From Paenibacillus solani (GTDB lineage Bacteria; Bacillota; Bacilli; Paenibacillales; Paenibacillaceae): a stretch of DNA of 64,000 bases. The notes below the pieces were generated by a model. The model ran no database searches, had not been told where the DNA came from, and saw nothing but the letters and a program-made list of their open reading frames with translations. Positions 16,758 through 24,759 of the stretch are shown piece after piece (positions within the stretch are counted from its first letter, which is position 1; each line of letters begins with the position of its first letter). The stretch spans positions 787,819 through 851,818 of the forward strand of contig NZ_LIUT01000008.1 of the NCBI RefSeq assembly GCF_001277345.1, given 5' to 3'. The position numbers and the translations under genes are program-made.

Positions 16758-17840
16758 ATGAAGGTGAAAGAAACGAGCCAACTGGATAAAATGAATGATT
16801 TGCTAAAGCTTGTAGCACCGGGAACGCCGTTTCGCGACGGGCTGGAGAACGTGCTGCGGGCAAAGACCGGCGCCCTGATCGTCGTAGGGTATAGCCCGGA
16901 GGTAATGGAAGTGGTTGATGGCGGCTTCTCCATTAACTGCGATTTTTCGCCAAACTATTTATATGAGCTGGCCAAGATGGACGGCGCGATTATTTTGAGT
17001 GAAGACTTGAAACGAATTCTATATGCAAATACTCAGCTCATTCCAGATTCCTCGATATCCTCCATCGAGACAGGAATAAGGCACAGAACGGCTGAACGCG
17101 TGGCGAAGCAGACGGGTAAACTGGTCGTGTCCATTTCGCAGCGCCGGAATATTATTACACTGTACCAAGGATCGCTTCGATATTCATTGAAGGAGATTGG
17201 TGTCATCTTAACTAAAGCCAATCAGGCTATACAGACATTGGAGCGATACCGAGTGGTACTTAATCAGTCGCTCACCAACCTGTCCGCTTCCGAATTTGAA
17301 GAGCTGGTTACCATTCCGGAAGTCATCAATGTGATCCAGCGAGTGGAGATGGTGCTCCGCATCAAGAAAGAGATCAAGCGCTACATTAACGAACTTGGCA
17401 ACGAAGGCCGTTTGATCAGTATGCAAATGGATGAGCTCGTAAGCAATATAGAGGAAGAGGCTTGGCTGCTGTATGCAGACTATGCAAGGGAGTACAGCGA
17501 AGAGAAGGTTCGCGAGATTATACAGTCGCTGAAACGTTCAACCGATGAGGAATTGCTGGATATTCATCATATTGTAAGGCTTCTCGGCTATCCGGCTTCC
17601 GCTGCTGCTTCAGAGGAAGAAATCTTGCCGCGCGGTTATCGTATTCTGAACAAAATCCCACGCCTGCCGAATGTGATTATCCGTAATCTGGTGGACCAGT
17701 TCCAGGATTTGTCCAGCATTATGGCTGCTTCTATCCTCGAGCTTGATGAAGTGGATGGGATTGGCGAAGTACGTGCGCGCACCATAAAAGAAGGTCTTAA
17801 ACGATTGCAGGAACAAGTATTCATTGACAGACAAATCTAA
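16758..17840 (+). CDS. disA: DisA, DNA integrity scanning diadenylate cyclase
   Basis: A 360-residue protein that makes c-di-AMP from two ATP and scans DNA for branched structures. The cyclase domain is at about 10-150, with the catalytic DGA at 75-77 and RHR at 108-110. A helical linker follows, and a C-terminal helix-hairpin-helix DNA-binding domain carries LDEVDGIGEVRARTIKEGL. It is co-transcribed with radA, whose product is known to restrain DisA activity in B. subtilis. Confidence 0.97.
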   Translation: MKVKETSQLDKMNDLLKLVAPGTPFRDGLENVLRAKTGALIVVGYSPEVMEVVDGGFSINCDFSPNYLYELAKMDGAIILSEDLKRILYANTQLIPDSSISSIETGIRHRTAERVAKQTGKLVVSISQRRNIITLYQGSLRYSLKEIGVILTKANQAIQTLERYRVVLNQSLTNLSASEFEELVTIPEVINVIQRVEMVLRIKKEIKRYINELGNEGRLISMQMDELVSNIEEEAWLLYADYAREYSEEKVREIIQSLKRSTDEELLDIHHIVRLLGYPASAAASEEEILPRGYRILNKIPRLPNVIIRNLVDQFQDLSSIMAASILELDEVDGIGEVRARTIKEGLKRLQEQVFIDRQI

Positions 17841-17891
17841 AAGGCCTACAATCGATGATCGAAGTGCACATTTAACGAGGTGAATATAATA

Positions 17892-18626
17892 ATGACGAAA
17901 TCAATTCCGAACATGTTTACGCTAGGTAATCTGTTTCTCGGAATGGTGGGCATCATCTTAGCGACGGAAGGTCGAACGAGTATGGCCGCTATTATGATTA
18001 TCGTTGCCATGCTTCTTGACGGATTGGATGGCCGGGTAGCTCGGGCATTGAATGCTCAAAGCGAACTCGGTAAGGAACTTGATTCATTATCGGACGTGAT
18101 CTCCTTTGGCGTAGCTCCGGCACTCATAATGTATACCGTAGCGTTCACGGATATCAATACTGCACTGGCTTGGACGGTGACCGCTATATTTCCGATGTGC
18201 GGCGCAATGCGGCTTGCCAGATTTAATGTTCGCCCGGGCATACCGGGATATTTTATTGGATTGCCGATCCCCGCAGCGGGAGGCGTGCTTGCAACCTTGG
18301 CGTTATTCCATGAAGAGATTACAGCTCCTTATATGATTTTTGCCGTATTACTTTTATCTTATCTCATGGTTAGCGCAGTGAAGTACCCTAACTTTAAGAA
18401 GATTGGCATTCCGAAAACTGCAATTAAATTTACCCCGCTCGTCATTATTGGGGCAGTCATGGTTGCCGTGTTCTTTCCGGAGCAGACCTCCAAGCTGATT
18501 TTTGTTCCGCTGGTCCTTTATGCAGGCTATGGCTTGAAGCAGAATTTCCGCAGGCTTTCCCGCAAAAAACGGCGGAAAAAGGATGACCACAACTCTGACG
18601 AGGCTTATTCCTCCTCAGACCGTTAA
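17892..18626 (+). CDS. pssA: CDP-diacylglycerol-serine O-phosphatidyltransferase
   Basis: A 244-residue membrane enzyme making phosphatidylserine from CDP-diacylglycerol and serine. The CDP-alcohol phosphotransferase signature DG-x2-AR-x8-G-x3-D-x3-D is complete, from LDGLDGRVARALNAQ to ELDSLSDVISFG (residues about 40-70). Six or so membrane segments follow, and the tail is lysine- and arginine-rich. In B. subtilis pssA lies elsewhere, so its place between disA and the PIN-TRAM gene is a local arrangement. The ATG at 17892 has AGGTGA upstream. Confidence 0.92.
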   Translation: MTKSIPNMFTLGNLFLGMVGIILATEGRTSMAAIMIIVAMLLDGLDGRVARALNAQSELGKELDSLSDVISFGVAPALIMYTVAFTDINTALAWTVTAIFPMCGAMRLARFNVRPGIPGYFIGLPIPAAGGVLATLALFHEEITAPYMIFAVLLLSYLMVSAVKYPNFKKIGIPKTAIKFTPLVIIGAVMVAVFFPEQTSKLIFVPLVLYAGYGLKQNFRRLSRKKRRKKDDHNSDEAYSSSDR

Positions 18627-18640
18627 CGCATACCAAAAAT

Positions 18641-18688
18641 AAAAAGCATTTATTTCCCTGCTTAAGCAGCGAGATAAATGCTTTTTTT
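18641..18688 (+). terminator. Terminator after pssA, possibly bidirectional
   Basis: AAAAAGCATTTAT (18641-18653) pairs with ATAAATGCTTTTT (18674-18686), with an inner CTGCTTAAGCAG hairpin at 18658-18669 and T8 after the stem. The A-run on the left could also serve the convergent leftward gene at 18739-19134. Confidence 0.9.
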
Positions 18689-18738
18689 TGTATGCATGGA
18701 ATACCTGGTCGTTAGAACCGTTTTATCATAAAGCGGGT

Positions 18739-19134
18739 CTATGACAGGTTAAAAAGCCCCAATGTAGAACACTTCTGTGACTCCTTAACAATGACTTCAT
18801 CCAGTTGAATGTCCAGAAGATTTGCAAGGGCAGACATATAGAATATGCTGCGGCCAAGCTCAGCGCTTACCGCCTCACGGCAATTTTCGCATAGATGGCC
18901 TTCGACGTGGGTTCCTGCTACTTCTCGGGCTGACTCGAGATTAGCGTCGATATCGAAGGTTTGCTTCGTGGCGTGGAGCTCGATACATCCGCATTCTGTG
19001 ATAGCCTTGGTAACGGCCCGGTTGACTGAGGCATTGGCTTGACCATTTTTTGACAGAACATCCAAGAGACTGCGGTGACGGAGCAACAATTCGGAAACTT
19101 GATCCTGAAAAGCCTGTAGACTAGGAGCGCTCAT
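18739..19134 (-). CDS. Conserved small cysteine-containing protein of unknown function
   Basis: 131 residues, mostly helical, with no signal peptide or membrane segment. Two cysteine pairs, CGC (ECGCIEL, near residue 50) and CxxC (LCENCREA, near 82), suggest a metal site or redox pair. LQAFQDQVSELLLRHRSLLDVLSK at the start and STLGLFNLS at the end recall a protein found in many Bacillales, perhaps filed under DUF1573 or as MazG-like; I am not sure of that name. It is transcribed opposite to its neighbours, with AGGTGG before the ATG and its own promoter. Confidence 0.8.
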   Translation of the reverse strand: MSAPSLQAFQDQVSELLLRHRSLLDVLSKNGQANASVNRAVTKAITECGCIELHATKQTFDIDANLESAREVAGTHVEGHLCENCREAVSAELGRSIFYMSALANLLDIQLDEVIVKESQKCSTLGLFNLS

Positions 19135-19168
19135 TTATACATCCACCTCGATATTATGAATTGAGTTC

Positions 19169-19198
19169 ATTATATTCCACTCCTTCGGACGATTTCAA
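19169..19198 (-). promoter_or_regulatory. Promoter of the leftward cysteine-rich protein gene
   Basis: On the minus strand, TTGAAA (19198-19193) and TATAAT (19174-19169) are 18 bp apart, about 35 bp before the ATG at 19134. The rest of the gap up to 19452 shows no gene or clear structure. Confidence 0.7.
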
Positions 19199-19452
19199 CC
19201 AATATCAGGCAACTAAGTGCGGTCGATCGCGTGGATTAAGCTGGCGTCGGCACGCAATAAAGCCTGATGGGGATAGGCAAATTTGAGAGATAAGGCAAGT
19301 AAAACTTCTTTATAAAATTCTTTGTTGGCATAGAGTTCCGGTGATAATTTCAAAAAAAGATGACACTGTACGATTACGACTTTATAAATTGGACCATACT
19401 GGAAAATAGAAGCAAAACTATATAGGTGCAAAAAGGAGGTGTGCGGAAGCTC

Positions 19453-20541
19453 ATGTTAAAAAAAGCTATCTTAGCATTTACAGTATTATGCGGAGCATGG
19501 GGCGGGTATACGTTATATCATACATTGGAACGGTCTTTCTCAGGACTCTCGCCTATGTTTGGTCAGGGGATTTTTGCAGCGGGGGCTGGAGCCTTCGCGG
19601 TGCTTGGAGGGTTACTGTTTGGTATGATCGGGGTATTGTCCTCGGATCGGGTCGGGAGATGGCTGCACAGTCTGATCTCTTCGTTCTCAGGAATTCCAAT
19701 GAATGAGCTGGCTGCAGGAACAGCTGGATTGCTGTGTGGTCTTCTGCTGTCATTATTGTTATCACCTGGCTTAACCTTGCTTGGACAAGCAGGGCAGCTG
19801 CTGCAGGTGGGAATAACACTTCTCGGGGGTTATATCGGATTTCATATTGGTCTGGAGAAAAAGGATGAATTGGCGTCTCTCTGGATGTCCGGCAAATGGA
19901 GTCAGACCACGGAACCGGAAGGCCGTCGTGTTGAGGAGCACAAGATTTTGGACACAAGCGTCATTATTGACGGGAGAATAGCGGATATTTGCAAAACGGG
20001 ATTTATCGAAGGTACGATTGTCATTCCGGAGTTTGTTCTGGAGGAACTCCAGCATATTGCGGATTCTTCGGATCTGCTGAAGCGAAATCGTGGCCGACGC
20101 GGTCTTGATATTTTGAATAAAATCCAGAAAGAACTGGATGTCAAAGTGCTCATTTATGAAGGTGACTTTGAGGAGATATCCGAAGTTGACAGCAAGCTGG
20201 TGAAGCTGGCCAAGGTGCTGCAGGGCAAAGTCGTGACCAATGATTTCAACCTCAACAAGGTTTGCGAACTGCAGGGTGTGTCGGTGTTGAACATTAATGA
20301 TCTGGCCAATGCGGTCAAACCGGTGGTTCTTCCAGGGGAAGAAATTCTGGTGCAGATCATCAAGGATGGCAAGGAACACGGACAAGGCGTAGCTTATTTG
20401 GATGACGGCACGATGATCGTCGTGGAGGGCGGACGCGAGTATATCGGCACGATGATGGAAGTCCTCGTGACCAGCGTATTGCAAACCTCGGCGGGCCGGA
20501 TGATCTTCGCCAAACCAAAACTGTTGGAAAAAGCCCAGTAA
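19453..20541 (+). CDS. YacL-type membrane protein with PIN and TRAM domains
   Basis: A 362-residue protein. Three or four membrane segments occupy about residues 1-135. A PIN nuclease-like domain follows (ILDTSVIIDGRIADI, with further acidic residues in PEFVLEELQ, VDSKLVKLAK and VVTNDFNLNK), then a C-terminal TRAM RNA-binding domain (GEEILVQIIKDGKEHGQGVAYLDDGTMIVVE). The PIN acidic residues are present, so it may be an active membrane-tethered RNase; its substrate is unknown. I start at ATG 19453; AAGGAGG is 11-12 bases upstream, and GTG 19441 is possible but too close to the site. Confidence 0.92.
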   Translation: MLKKAILAFTVLCGAWGGYTLYHTLERSFSGLSPMFGQGIFAAGAGAFAVLGGLLFGMIGVLSSDRVGRWLHSLISSFSGIPMNELAAGTAGLLCGLLLSLLLSPGLTLLGQAGQLLQVGITLLGGYIGFHIGLEKKDELASLWMSGKWSQTTEPEGRRVEEHKILDTSVIIDGRIADICKTGFIEGTIVIPEFVLEELQHIADSSDLLKRNRGRRGLDILNKIQKELDVKVLIYEGDFEEISEVDSKLVKLAKVLQGKVVTNDFNLNKVCELQGVSVLNINDLANAVKPVVLPGEEILVQIIKDGKEHGQGVAYLDDGTMIVVEGGREYIGTMMEVLVTSVLQTSAGRMIFAKPKLLEKAQ

Positions 20542-20618
20542 ACGGAGTATGATGGGGATATACATATCCGTTTTCCGCCGAGGTGCGGCGTGAAGGGTGA
20601 AGACAGGAGTTTGGTATA

Positions 20619-21317
20619 ATGATGGGTAACTTCGGCGCTGTTATTGTAGCAGCGGGCAAGGGGACGAGGATGGGGACCCGGGAGAGCAAGCAATACTTGG
20701 CTCTGGAAGGTAAACCCATCATTGTTCATACGCTTGAAGTGTTCAGCCAGATCCCATGGCTGCAGGAGATTGTGCTTGTGACGGGAAGAGAGGATGTCCC
20801 GCGCTGCCAAACCTGGATTCAGGATTACAGATTGGACAAGGTGTCCGCTGTCATTCCGGGCGGAAGTGAGCGGCAGCAGTCCGTGTATGAAGGCATTAAG
20901 CAAATCTCTTCGGAATGGGTAATGATACATGACGGTGTTAGGCCGTTTGTAACACAAGAAGAAATTGAATCCTGCCGCGATGCAGCTATCCGCGAGGGTG
21001 CCTCCGTGCTGGGGGTTCCTGTGAAGGATACGATTAAGCAGGTGAACGGTAAGGGGCAGATTACAGGCACCCCGGACCGTCAAAGTCTGTGGGCCGTTCA
21101 GACCCCACAGGCTTTTCGTCTTTCCGACTTGCGATCTGCTCATGAGAGCGCAGCGCTGGATGGGTTCACAGGTACCGATGATGCTATGCTCATGGAGCGT
21201 GCAGGGTATCCGGTAACGGTGGTAGAGGGGAAATACAGCAATATTAAGATCACCACGCCGGAGGATTTGGAATATGCGGCTTTTTTACAGAAACGTAAGG
21301 GGGAGAACTTGGAATGA
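20619..21317 (+). CDS. ispD: IspD, 2-C-methyl-D-erythritol 4-phosphate cytidylyltransferase
   Basis: A 232-residue enzyme of the MEP isoprenoid pathway that joins CTP and MEP. VIVAAGKGTRMG near the N terminus binds the nucleotide, SKQYL carries the catalytic lysine, MIHDGVRPFV and WAVQTPQAF are family marks, and GTDDAMLMERAG precedes the C-terminal KITTPEDL. It overlaps ispF by four bases. ATG 20619 and ATG 20622 are adjacent; either may serve. Confidence 0.96.
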   Translation: MMGNFGAVIVAAGKGTRMGTRESKQYLALEGKPIIVHTLEVFSQIPWLQEIVLVTGREDVPRCQTWIQDYRLDKVSAVIPGGSERQQSVYEGIKQISSEWVMIHDGVRPFVTQEEIESCRDAAIREGASVLGVPVKDTIKQVNGKGQITGTPDRQSLWAVQTPQAFRLSDLRSAHESAALDGFTGTDDAMLMERAGYPVTVVEGKYSNIKITTPEDLEYAAFLQKRKGENLE

Positions 21318-21802
21318 TTCGAGTAGGACAAGGGTTTGACGTACATCAGCTCGTAGAAGGAAGGCCGTGCATTATCGGCGGTGTTACAATTCCGTATGAA
21401 AAAGGATTGGTTGGACACTCCGATGCCGACGTGCTGCTGCACGCTGTAACCGATGCGATTCTGGGGGCGCTCGGGCTTGGCGATATTGGACGTCATTTTC
21501 CAGACAATGATCCGGCCTATAAAGACGCAGACAGCTTGAAACTTTTGGAGCAAGTATGGGTCATGGCGAAGGAACGCGGGTATACACTTGGTAATATCGA
21601 TTCTACGATTATTGCACAGAAACCGAAGATGGCACCTTATATTCCGCAAATGGCAGAAGTGATCGCCAAGGCGCTTGATGCTACAGTGGAACAGGTGAAC
21701 GTAAAGGCAACGACTACCGAACAGCTCGGGTTCACCGGCAGGGGCGAAGGCATTGCCGCACAGTCGGTTGTCTGCCTCGTAAAAGGTATGCTATCATCTT
21801 AA
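21314..21802 (+). CDS. ispF: IspF, 2-C-methyl-D-erythritol 2,4-cyclodiphosphate synthase
   Basis: A 162-residue trimeric zinc enzyme that follows IspD and IspE in the MEP pathway. The metal ligands are in GFDVHQL and in HSDADVLLHAVTDAILGA. GDIGRHFPD and the C-terminal KATTTEQLGFTGRGEG are standard. It is translationally coupled to ispD by an ATGA overlap. Confidence 0.97.
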   Translation: MIRVGQGFDVHQLVEGRPCIIGGVTIPYEKGLVGHSDADVLLHAVTDAILGALGLGDIGRHFPDNDPAYKDADSLKLLEQVWVMAKERGYTLGNIDSTIIAQKPKMAPYIPQMAEVIAKALDATVEQVNVKATTTEQLGFTGRGEGIAAQSVVCLVKGMLSS

Positions 21803-21872
21803 AGCATGTATTCAGGAAGGGAATTTCTGATAAACTGATAACTTGAAAGAATAGAGAAGCGGAGGGGTTACA

Positions 21873-23336
21873 ATGACCGAAGAAGTCCGCGTGCGCTATG
21901 CACCGAGTCCAACGGGACATTTACATATCGGTAATGCTAGAACGGCATTATTTAATTATTTATTCGCACGAAAGCATAACGGCAAGTTGATTATCCGCAT
22001 TGAGGATACCGACGTGAAGCGCAATGTTAAAGGCGGCGAGCAGAGTCAACTGAAATACTTAAAGTGGCTGGGTATGGATTGGGATGAAAGCGTGGATGTC
22101 GGCGGCGAGTATGGACCTTATCGCCAGACCGAACGTCTTGATATTTATAAAGAATATTGGCAGGATCTATTGGATCGGGGCCTTGCTTATCGTTGTTATT
22201 GCACCGAGGAGGAGCTGGAGCAGGAGCGGGAAGAGCAGATGTCTCGTGGCGAAACGCCGCGTTATTCTGGCAAGCACCGCGATCTGACGGACGAGCAGCG
22301 CAGCGCATTTGAAGCCGAAGGTCGTGTGGCGAGCATTCGTTTCCGCGTACCGGAAGAGCGTACCTACACATTCGATGATATGGTGAAGGGTACCATTAGC
22401 TTTAATAGCAAAGAGACCGGCGACTTCGTTATTGTCAAAAAAGACGGCATTCCTACCTATAATTTCGCTGTAGCGGTGGATGATCATCTGATGAAGATCA
22501 GCCATGTGCTCCGCGGAGAGGATCATATCTCCAACACGCCGCGCCAGCTGATGATCTATGAAGCTTTCGGATGGGAGCCGCCTCAGTTTGGACATATGAC
22601 CCTGATCGTAGGTGATGATCACAAGAAACTGAGCAAACGTAATGAATCAATTATTCAGTTCATCGAGCAGTATGACCAGCTTGGCTATCTGCCTGAAGCG
22701 CTCTTCAATTTCATCTCACTGCTCGGCTGGTCTCCGGAAGGGGAAGAGGAAGTGTTCTCTAGGGAGCAGCTGATCTCGATCTTTGATGAGCATCGCCTCT
22801 CCAAGAGCCCGGCGGTATTCGATACGAATAAGCTGGCTCATCTGAACAATACGTATATCAAGAATGCCGATCCGGATCGCATTGCTGATCTAGCCATTCC
22901 GCATTTGCAGAAAGCCACCCGCTTGCCATCCGAGCTGACCGCAGAGCAAGAAGAATGGGCACGCGCACTCGTAGCGCTGTATCAAGAGCAGATGACGGCG
23001 GCTTCGGATATCGTAGATCTGTCCGATGTGTTCTTCCGTACTCATCTGGAGCTGGATGCCGAGGGGATTGAAGTGATGAGCGGTGAGCAGGTGCCAGCCG
23101 TATTGTCCGCATTCCTTGCGAAGATTGAACAGTCCGATGAGTTTAACGCACAGAAGATCGCTGCCATGATCAAAGAAGTGCAGAAGGAGACCGGATTTAA
23201 GGGCAAACAGCTTTTCATGCCGATCCGTGTGGCTTTAACTGGTCAAACGCATGGCCGCGATCTCAATCAAACGATCTGGCTGCTGGGCAAGGGCCGCGTG
23301 CTTGACCGTTTGCGTTCGCAGATTAAGGGTGCATAA
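21873..23336 (+). CDS. gltX: Glutamyl-tRNA synthetase
   Basis: A 487-residue class I synthetase. The HIGH-type motif PSPTGHLHIGN is at residues 11-21 and KLSKR (DHKKLSKRNE) near 255. The body shows RIEDTDVKR, VDDHLMKISHVLRGEDHISNTPRQ and the helical anticodon-binding region at the C terminus. Bacillales usually use it also to charge tRNA-Gln with glutamate before amidation. GGAGGGG precedes the ATG. Confidence 0.97.
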   Translation: MTEEVRVRYAPSPTGHLHIGNARTALFNYLFARKHNGKLIIRIEDTDVKRNVKGGEQSQLKYLKWLGMDWDESVDVGGEYGPYRQTERLDIYKEYWQDLLDRGLAYRCYCTEEELEQEREEQMSRGETPRYSGKHRDLTDEQRSAFEAEGRVASIRFRVPEERTYTFDDMVKGTISFNSKETGDFVIVKKDGIPTYNFAVAVDDHLMKISHVLRGEDHISNTPRQLMIYEAFGWEPPQFGHMTLIVGDDHKKLSKRNESIIQFIEQYDQLGYLPEALFNFISLLGWSPEGEEEVFSREQLISIFDEHRLSKSPAVFDTNKLAHLNNTYIKNADPDRIADLAIPHLQKATRLPSELTAEQEEWARALVALYQEQMTAASDIVDLSDVFFRTHLELDAEGIEVMSGEQVPAVLSAFLAKIEQSDEFNAQKIAAMIKEVQKETGFKGKQLFMPIRVALTGQTHGRDLNQTIWLLGKGRVLDRLRSQIKGA

Positions 23337-23426
23337 ACCGAGCAGACGTTTCCCCTGATAAACGTGCCTTGTCAGTCTGTATAACATCAGTTATAATTAC
23401 TCCAAACTATAAGTCGAATATTATTT

Positions 23427-23626
23427 GATCTAGGTTAGTTGCAACCACTTTTACGGCGAAAGTAGCGGAGAGGACGGAATTGTGTTGTAGAAGCGAAGCG
23501 TTCGCCTTTGTCTTCCGATTTCAACCTTAGTAATATCGTTAAAGAAATCGGGAGGCAACAGCGATCGGAAGCACAATCCGTCAGCGCAGCGTTCTATAGA
23601 GCGTTGTGGTTGCCATCAACTAGATC
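23427..23626. repeat. 200-bp imperfect palindromic element with terminal inverted repeats
   Basis: GATCTAGGTTAGTTGCAACCAC at the left end is read here in halves: GATCTAG (23427-23433) and GCAACCAC (23441-23448). They are matched in reverse by GTGGTTGC (23606-23613) and CTAGATC (23620-23626). Inside, CGGAATTGTG (23475-23484) faces CACAATCCG, and CCGATTT faces AAATCGG (7-bp perfect). The nested symmetry suggests a MITE-like or structured intergenic repeat. No open frame of merit lies within. The right end overlaps the -35 box of the cysES promoter. Confidence 0.6.
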
Positions 23627-23638
23627 AACAAATATAAA
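23610..23638 (+). promoter_or_regulatory. Promoter of the cysES T-box transcript
   Basis: TTGCCA (23610-23615) and TATAAA (23633-23638) are 17 bp apart. The -35 box is within the right inverted repeat of the 200-bp element. The predicted start, near 23645, fits the beginning of the T-box leader. Confidence 0.65.
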
Positions 23639-23644
23639 ACATAT

Positions 23645-23952
23645 AAAAGCTACGATCAGGAGAAGTACGCGTAAAACAGGCACGTTCCAGAGAGGGCAAT
23701 CGGCAGAAGACAAGGACCACCTTGAATTTGCCGGCTGAGAATTGTCCCGTCGCCTGCAGCGGAAATGCACCTGTGAGCTGCATGGTTGAAGCGAACAATA
23801 TCGTTAGATCATGCCGGTCGTCTGCCGTTAATGACATGAAGAGAATCGGTAGAATCCGTCCCTCACCAAGGGAGGAAGCTTGTACCGGTTCTAAGCAGAG
23901 TGGAACCGCGGTCAAGCGCCTCTGCAGCGATAAGCTGCAGGGGCGTTTTTTA
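23645..23952 (+). promoter_or_regulatory. T-box riboswitch, cysteine specifier, controlling cysES
   Basis: The leader shows the T-box order: AGTA-type bulge (AGTACG), CCAGAGAGGG, apical GGCTGAGA, a specifier region GGAAATGCACCTG, and the invariant TGGAACCGCGG at 23901-23911. The codon TGC at 23766-23768 stands in the specifier position, so uncharged tRNA-Cys is the expected signal. The terminator is CGCCTCTGCAGC (23917-23928) with GCTGCAGGGGCG (23934-23945) and T7. Reading through turns on cysE and cysS when charged tRNA-Cys is low. The exact 5' border is approximate. Confidence 0.92.
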
Positions 23953-24018
23953 TTTACAGGAATAACGATGGACAGCAAATGGCATGCGCGATTGGAAGAG
24001 GGGAAAGAGGGAGCGTTC

Positions 24019-24708
24019 ATGTTTAAACAGATGAAATCGGATATTCGGACAGTGTTCGAGAATGACCCGGCTGCCCGGGGACTTTTCGAAGTGGTATTCA
24101 CCTACTCGGGGCTTCACGCATTATGGGGGCATCGGGTAGCTCATGCATTGTTTAAGCGGCGCTGGTATTCGCTGGCCCGGATCATATCTCAGATCAGCCG
24201 GTTTATGACCGGGATTGAGATTCACCCAGGAGCTCGTATCGGAGAGCGTTTGTTTATTGACCATGGTATGGGGGTTGTCATTGGAGAGACCTGCGAAATC
24301 GGAGATGATGTGGTGATTTACCAGGGAGTCACGCTCGGCGGAACTGGTAAGGAAAAGGGGAAGCGGCATCCGACCATTGGCAATAACGTGGTCATCGGTT
24401 CCGGGGCCAAAGTGCTAGGTTCCTTCACGATAGGGGATAACTGTAATATTGGTTCCAATGCCGTTGTCTTAAGGCCGGTTCCTCCAAACAGTACCGTCGT
24501 TGGGAACCCAGGGAAGATCGTGAAGCAGAACGGGGAGCGGGTGCGCGACCGGCTGGATCACACGAACCTGCCCGATCCGATCGTTGATACCCTGCGCTCC
24601 ATGCAGAAGGAGATCGATCAGCTGCGCGCAGAGCTTCATGAGAACAAACAGGATCAGCAGCAGGCAAGAGTTTCGGGGGCGGTCGTATCTACGACTAAAG
24701 AAGAATAG
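24019..24708 (+). CDS. cysE: Serine O-acetyltransferase
   Basis: A 229-residue enzyme that acetylates serine to O-acetylserine, the carbon skeleton for cysteine. The N-terminal helical part has DIRTVFENDPAARG and YSGLHALWGHRVAH. The left-handed beta-helix carries IHPGARIGERLFIDHGMGVV with the catalytic histidine, GVTLGGTGKEKGKRHPTIG, and hexapeptide repeats to about residue 180. I start at ATG 24019 by homology and the upstream AGAGGGAG; the frame is open further upstream but only through the T-box. It lies directly after the terminator of the riboswitch. Confidence 0.95.
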   Translation: MFKQMKSDIRTVFENDPAARGLFEVVFTYSGLHALWGHRVAHALFKRRWYSLARIISQISRFMTGIEIHPGARIGERLFIDHGMGVVIGETCEIGDDVVIYQGVTLGGTGKEKGKRHPTIGNNVVIGSGAKVLGSFTIGDNCNIGSNAVVLRPVPPNSTVVGNPGKIVKQNGERVRDRLDHTNLPDPIVDTLRSMQKEIDQLRAELHENKQDQQQARVSGAVVSTTKEE

Positions 24709-24759
24709 AGAGTTTTTATTGAAACAAACCATAGAACGAAAGGATTGAGATGATACAAT

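Noticed and set aside
19213..19431. Short leftward open frame before the PIN-TRAM gene
   Set aside because: It starts with TTG without a Shine-Dalgarno sequence and resembles nothing I know.
23508..23738. Open frame between gltX and cysE
   Set aside because: It lies across the palindromic element and the T-box leader and is not protein-like.
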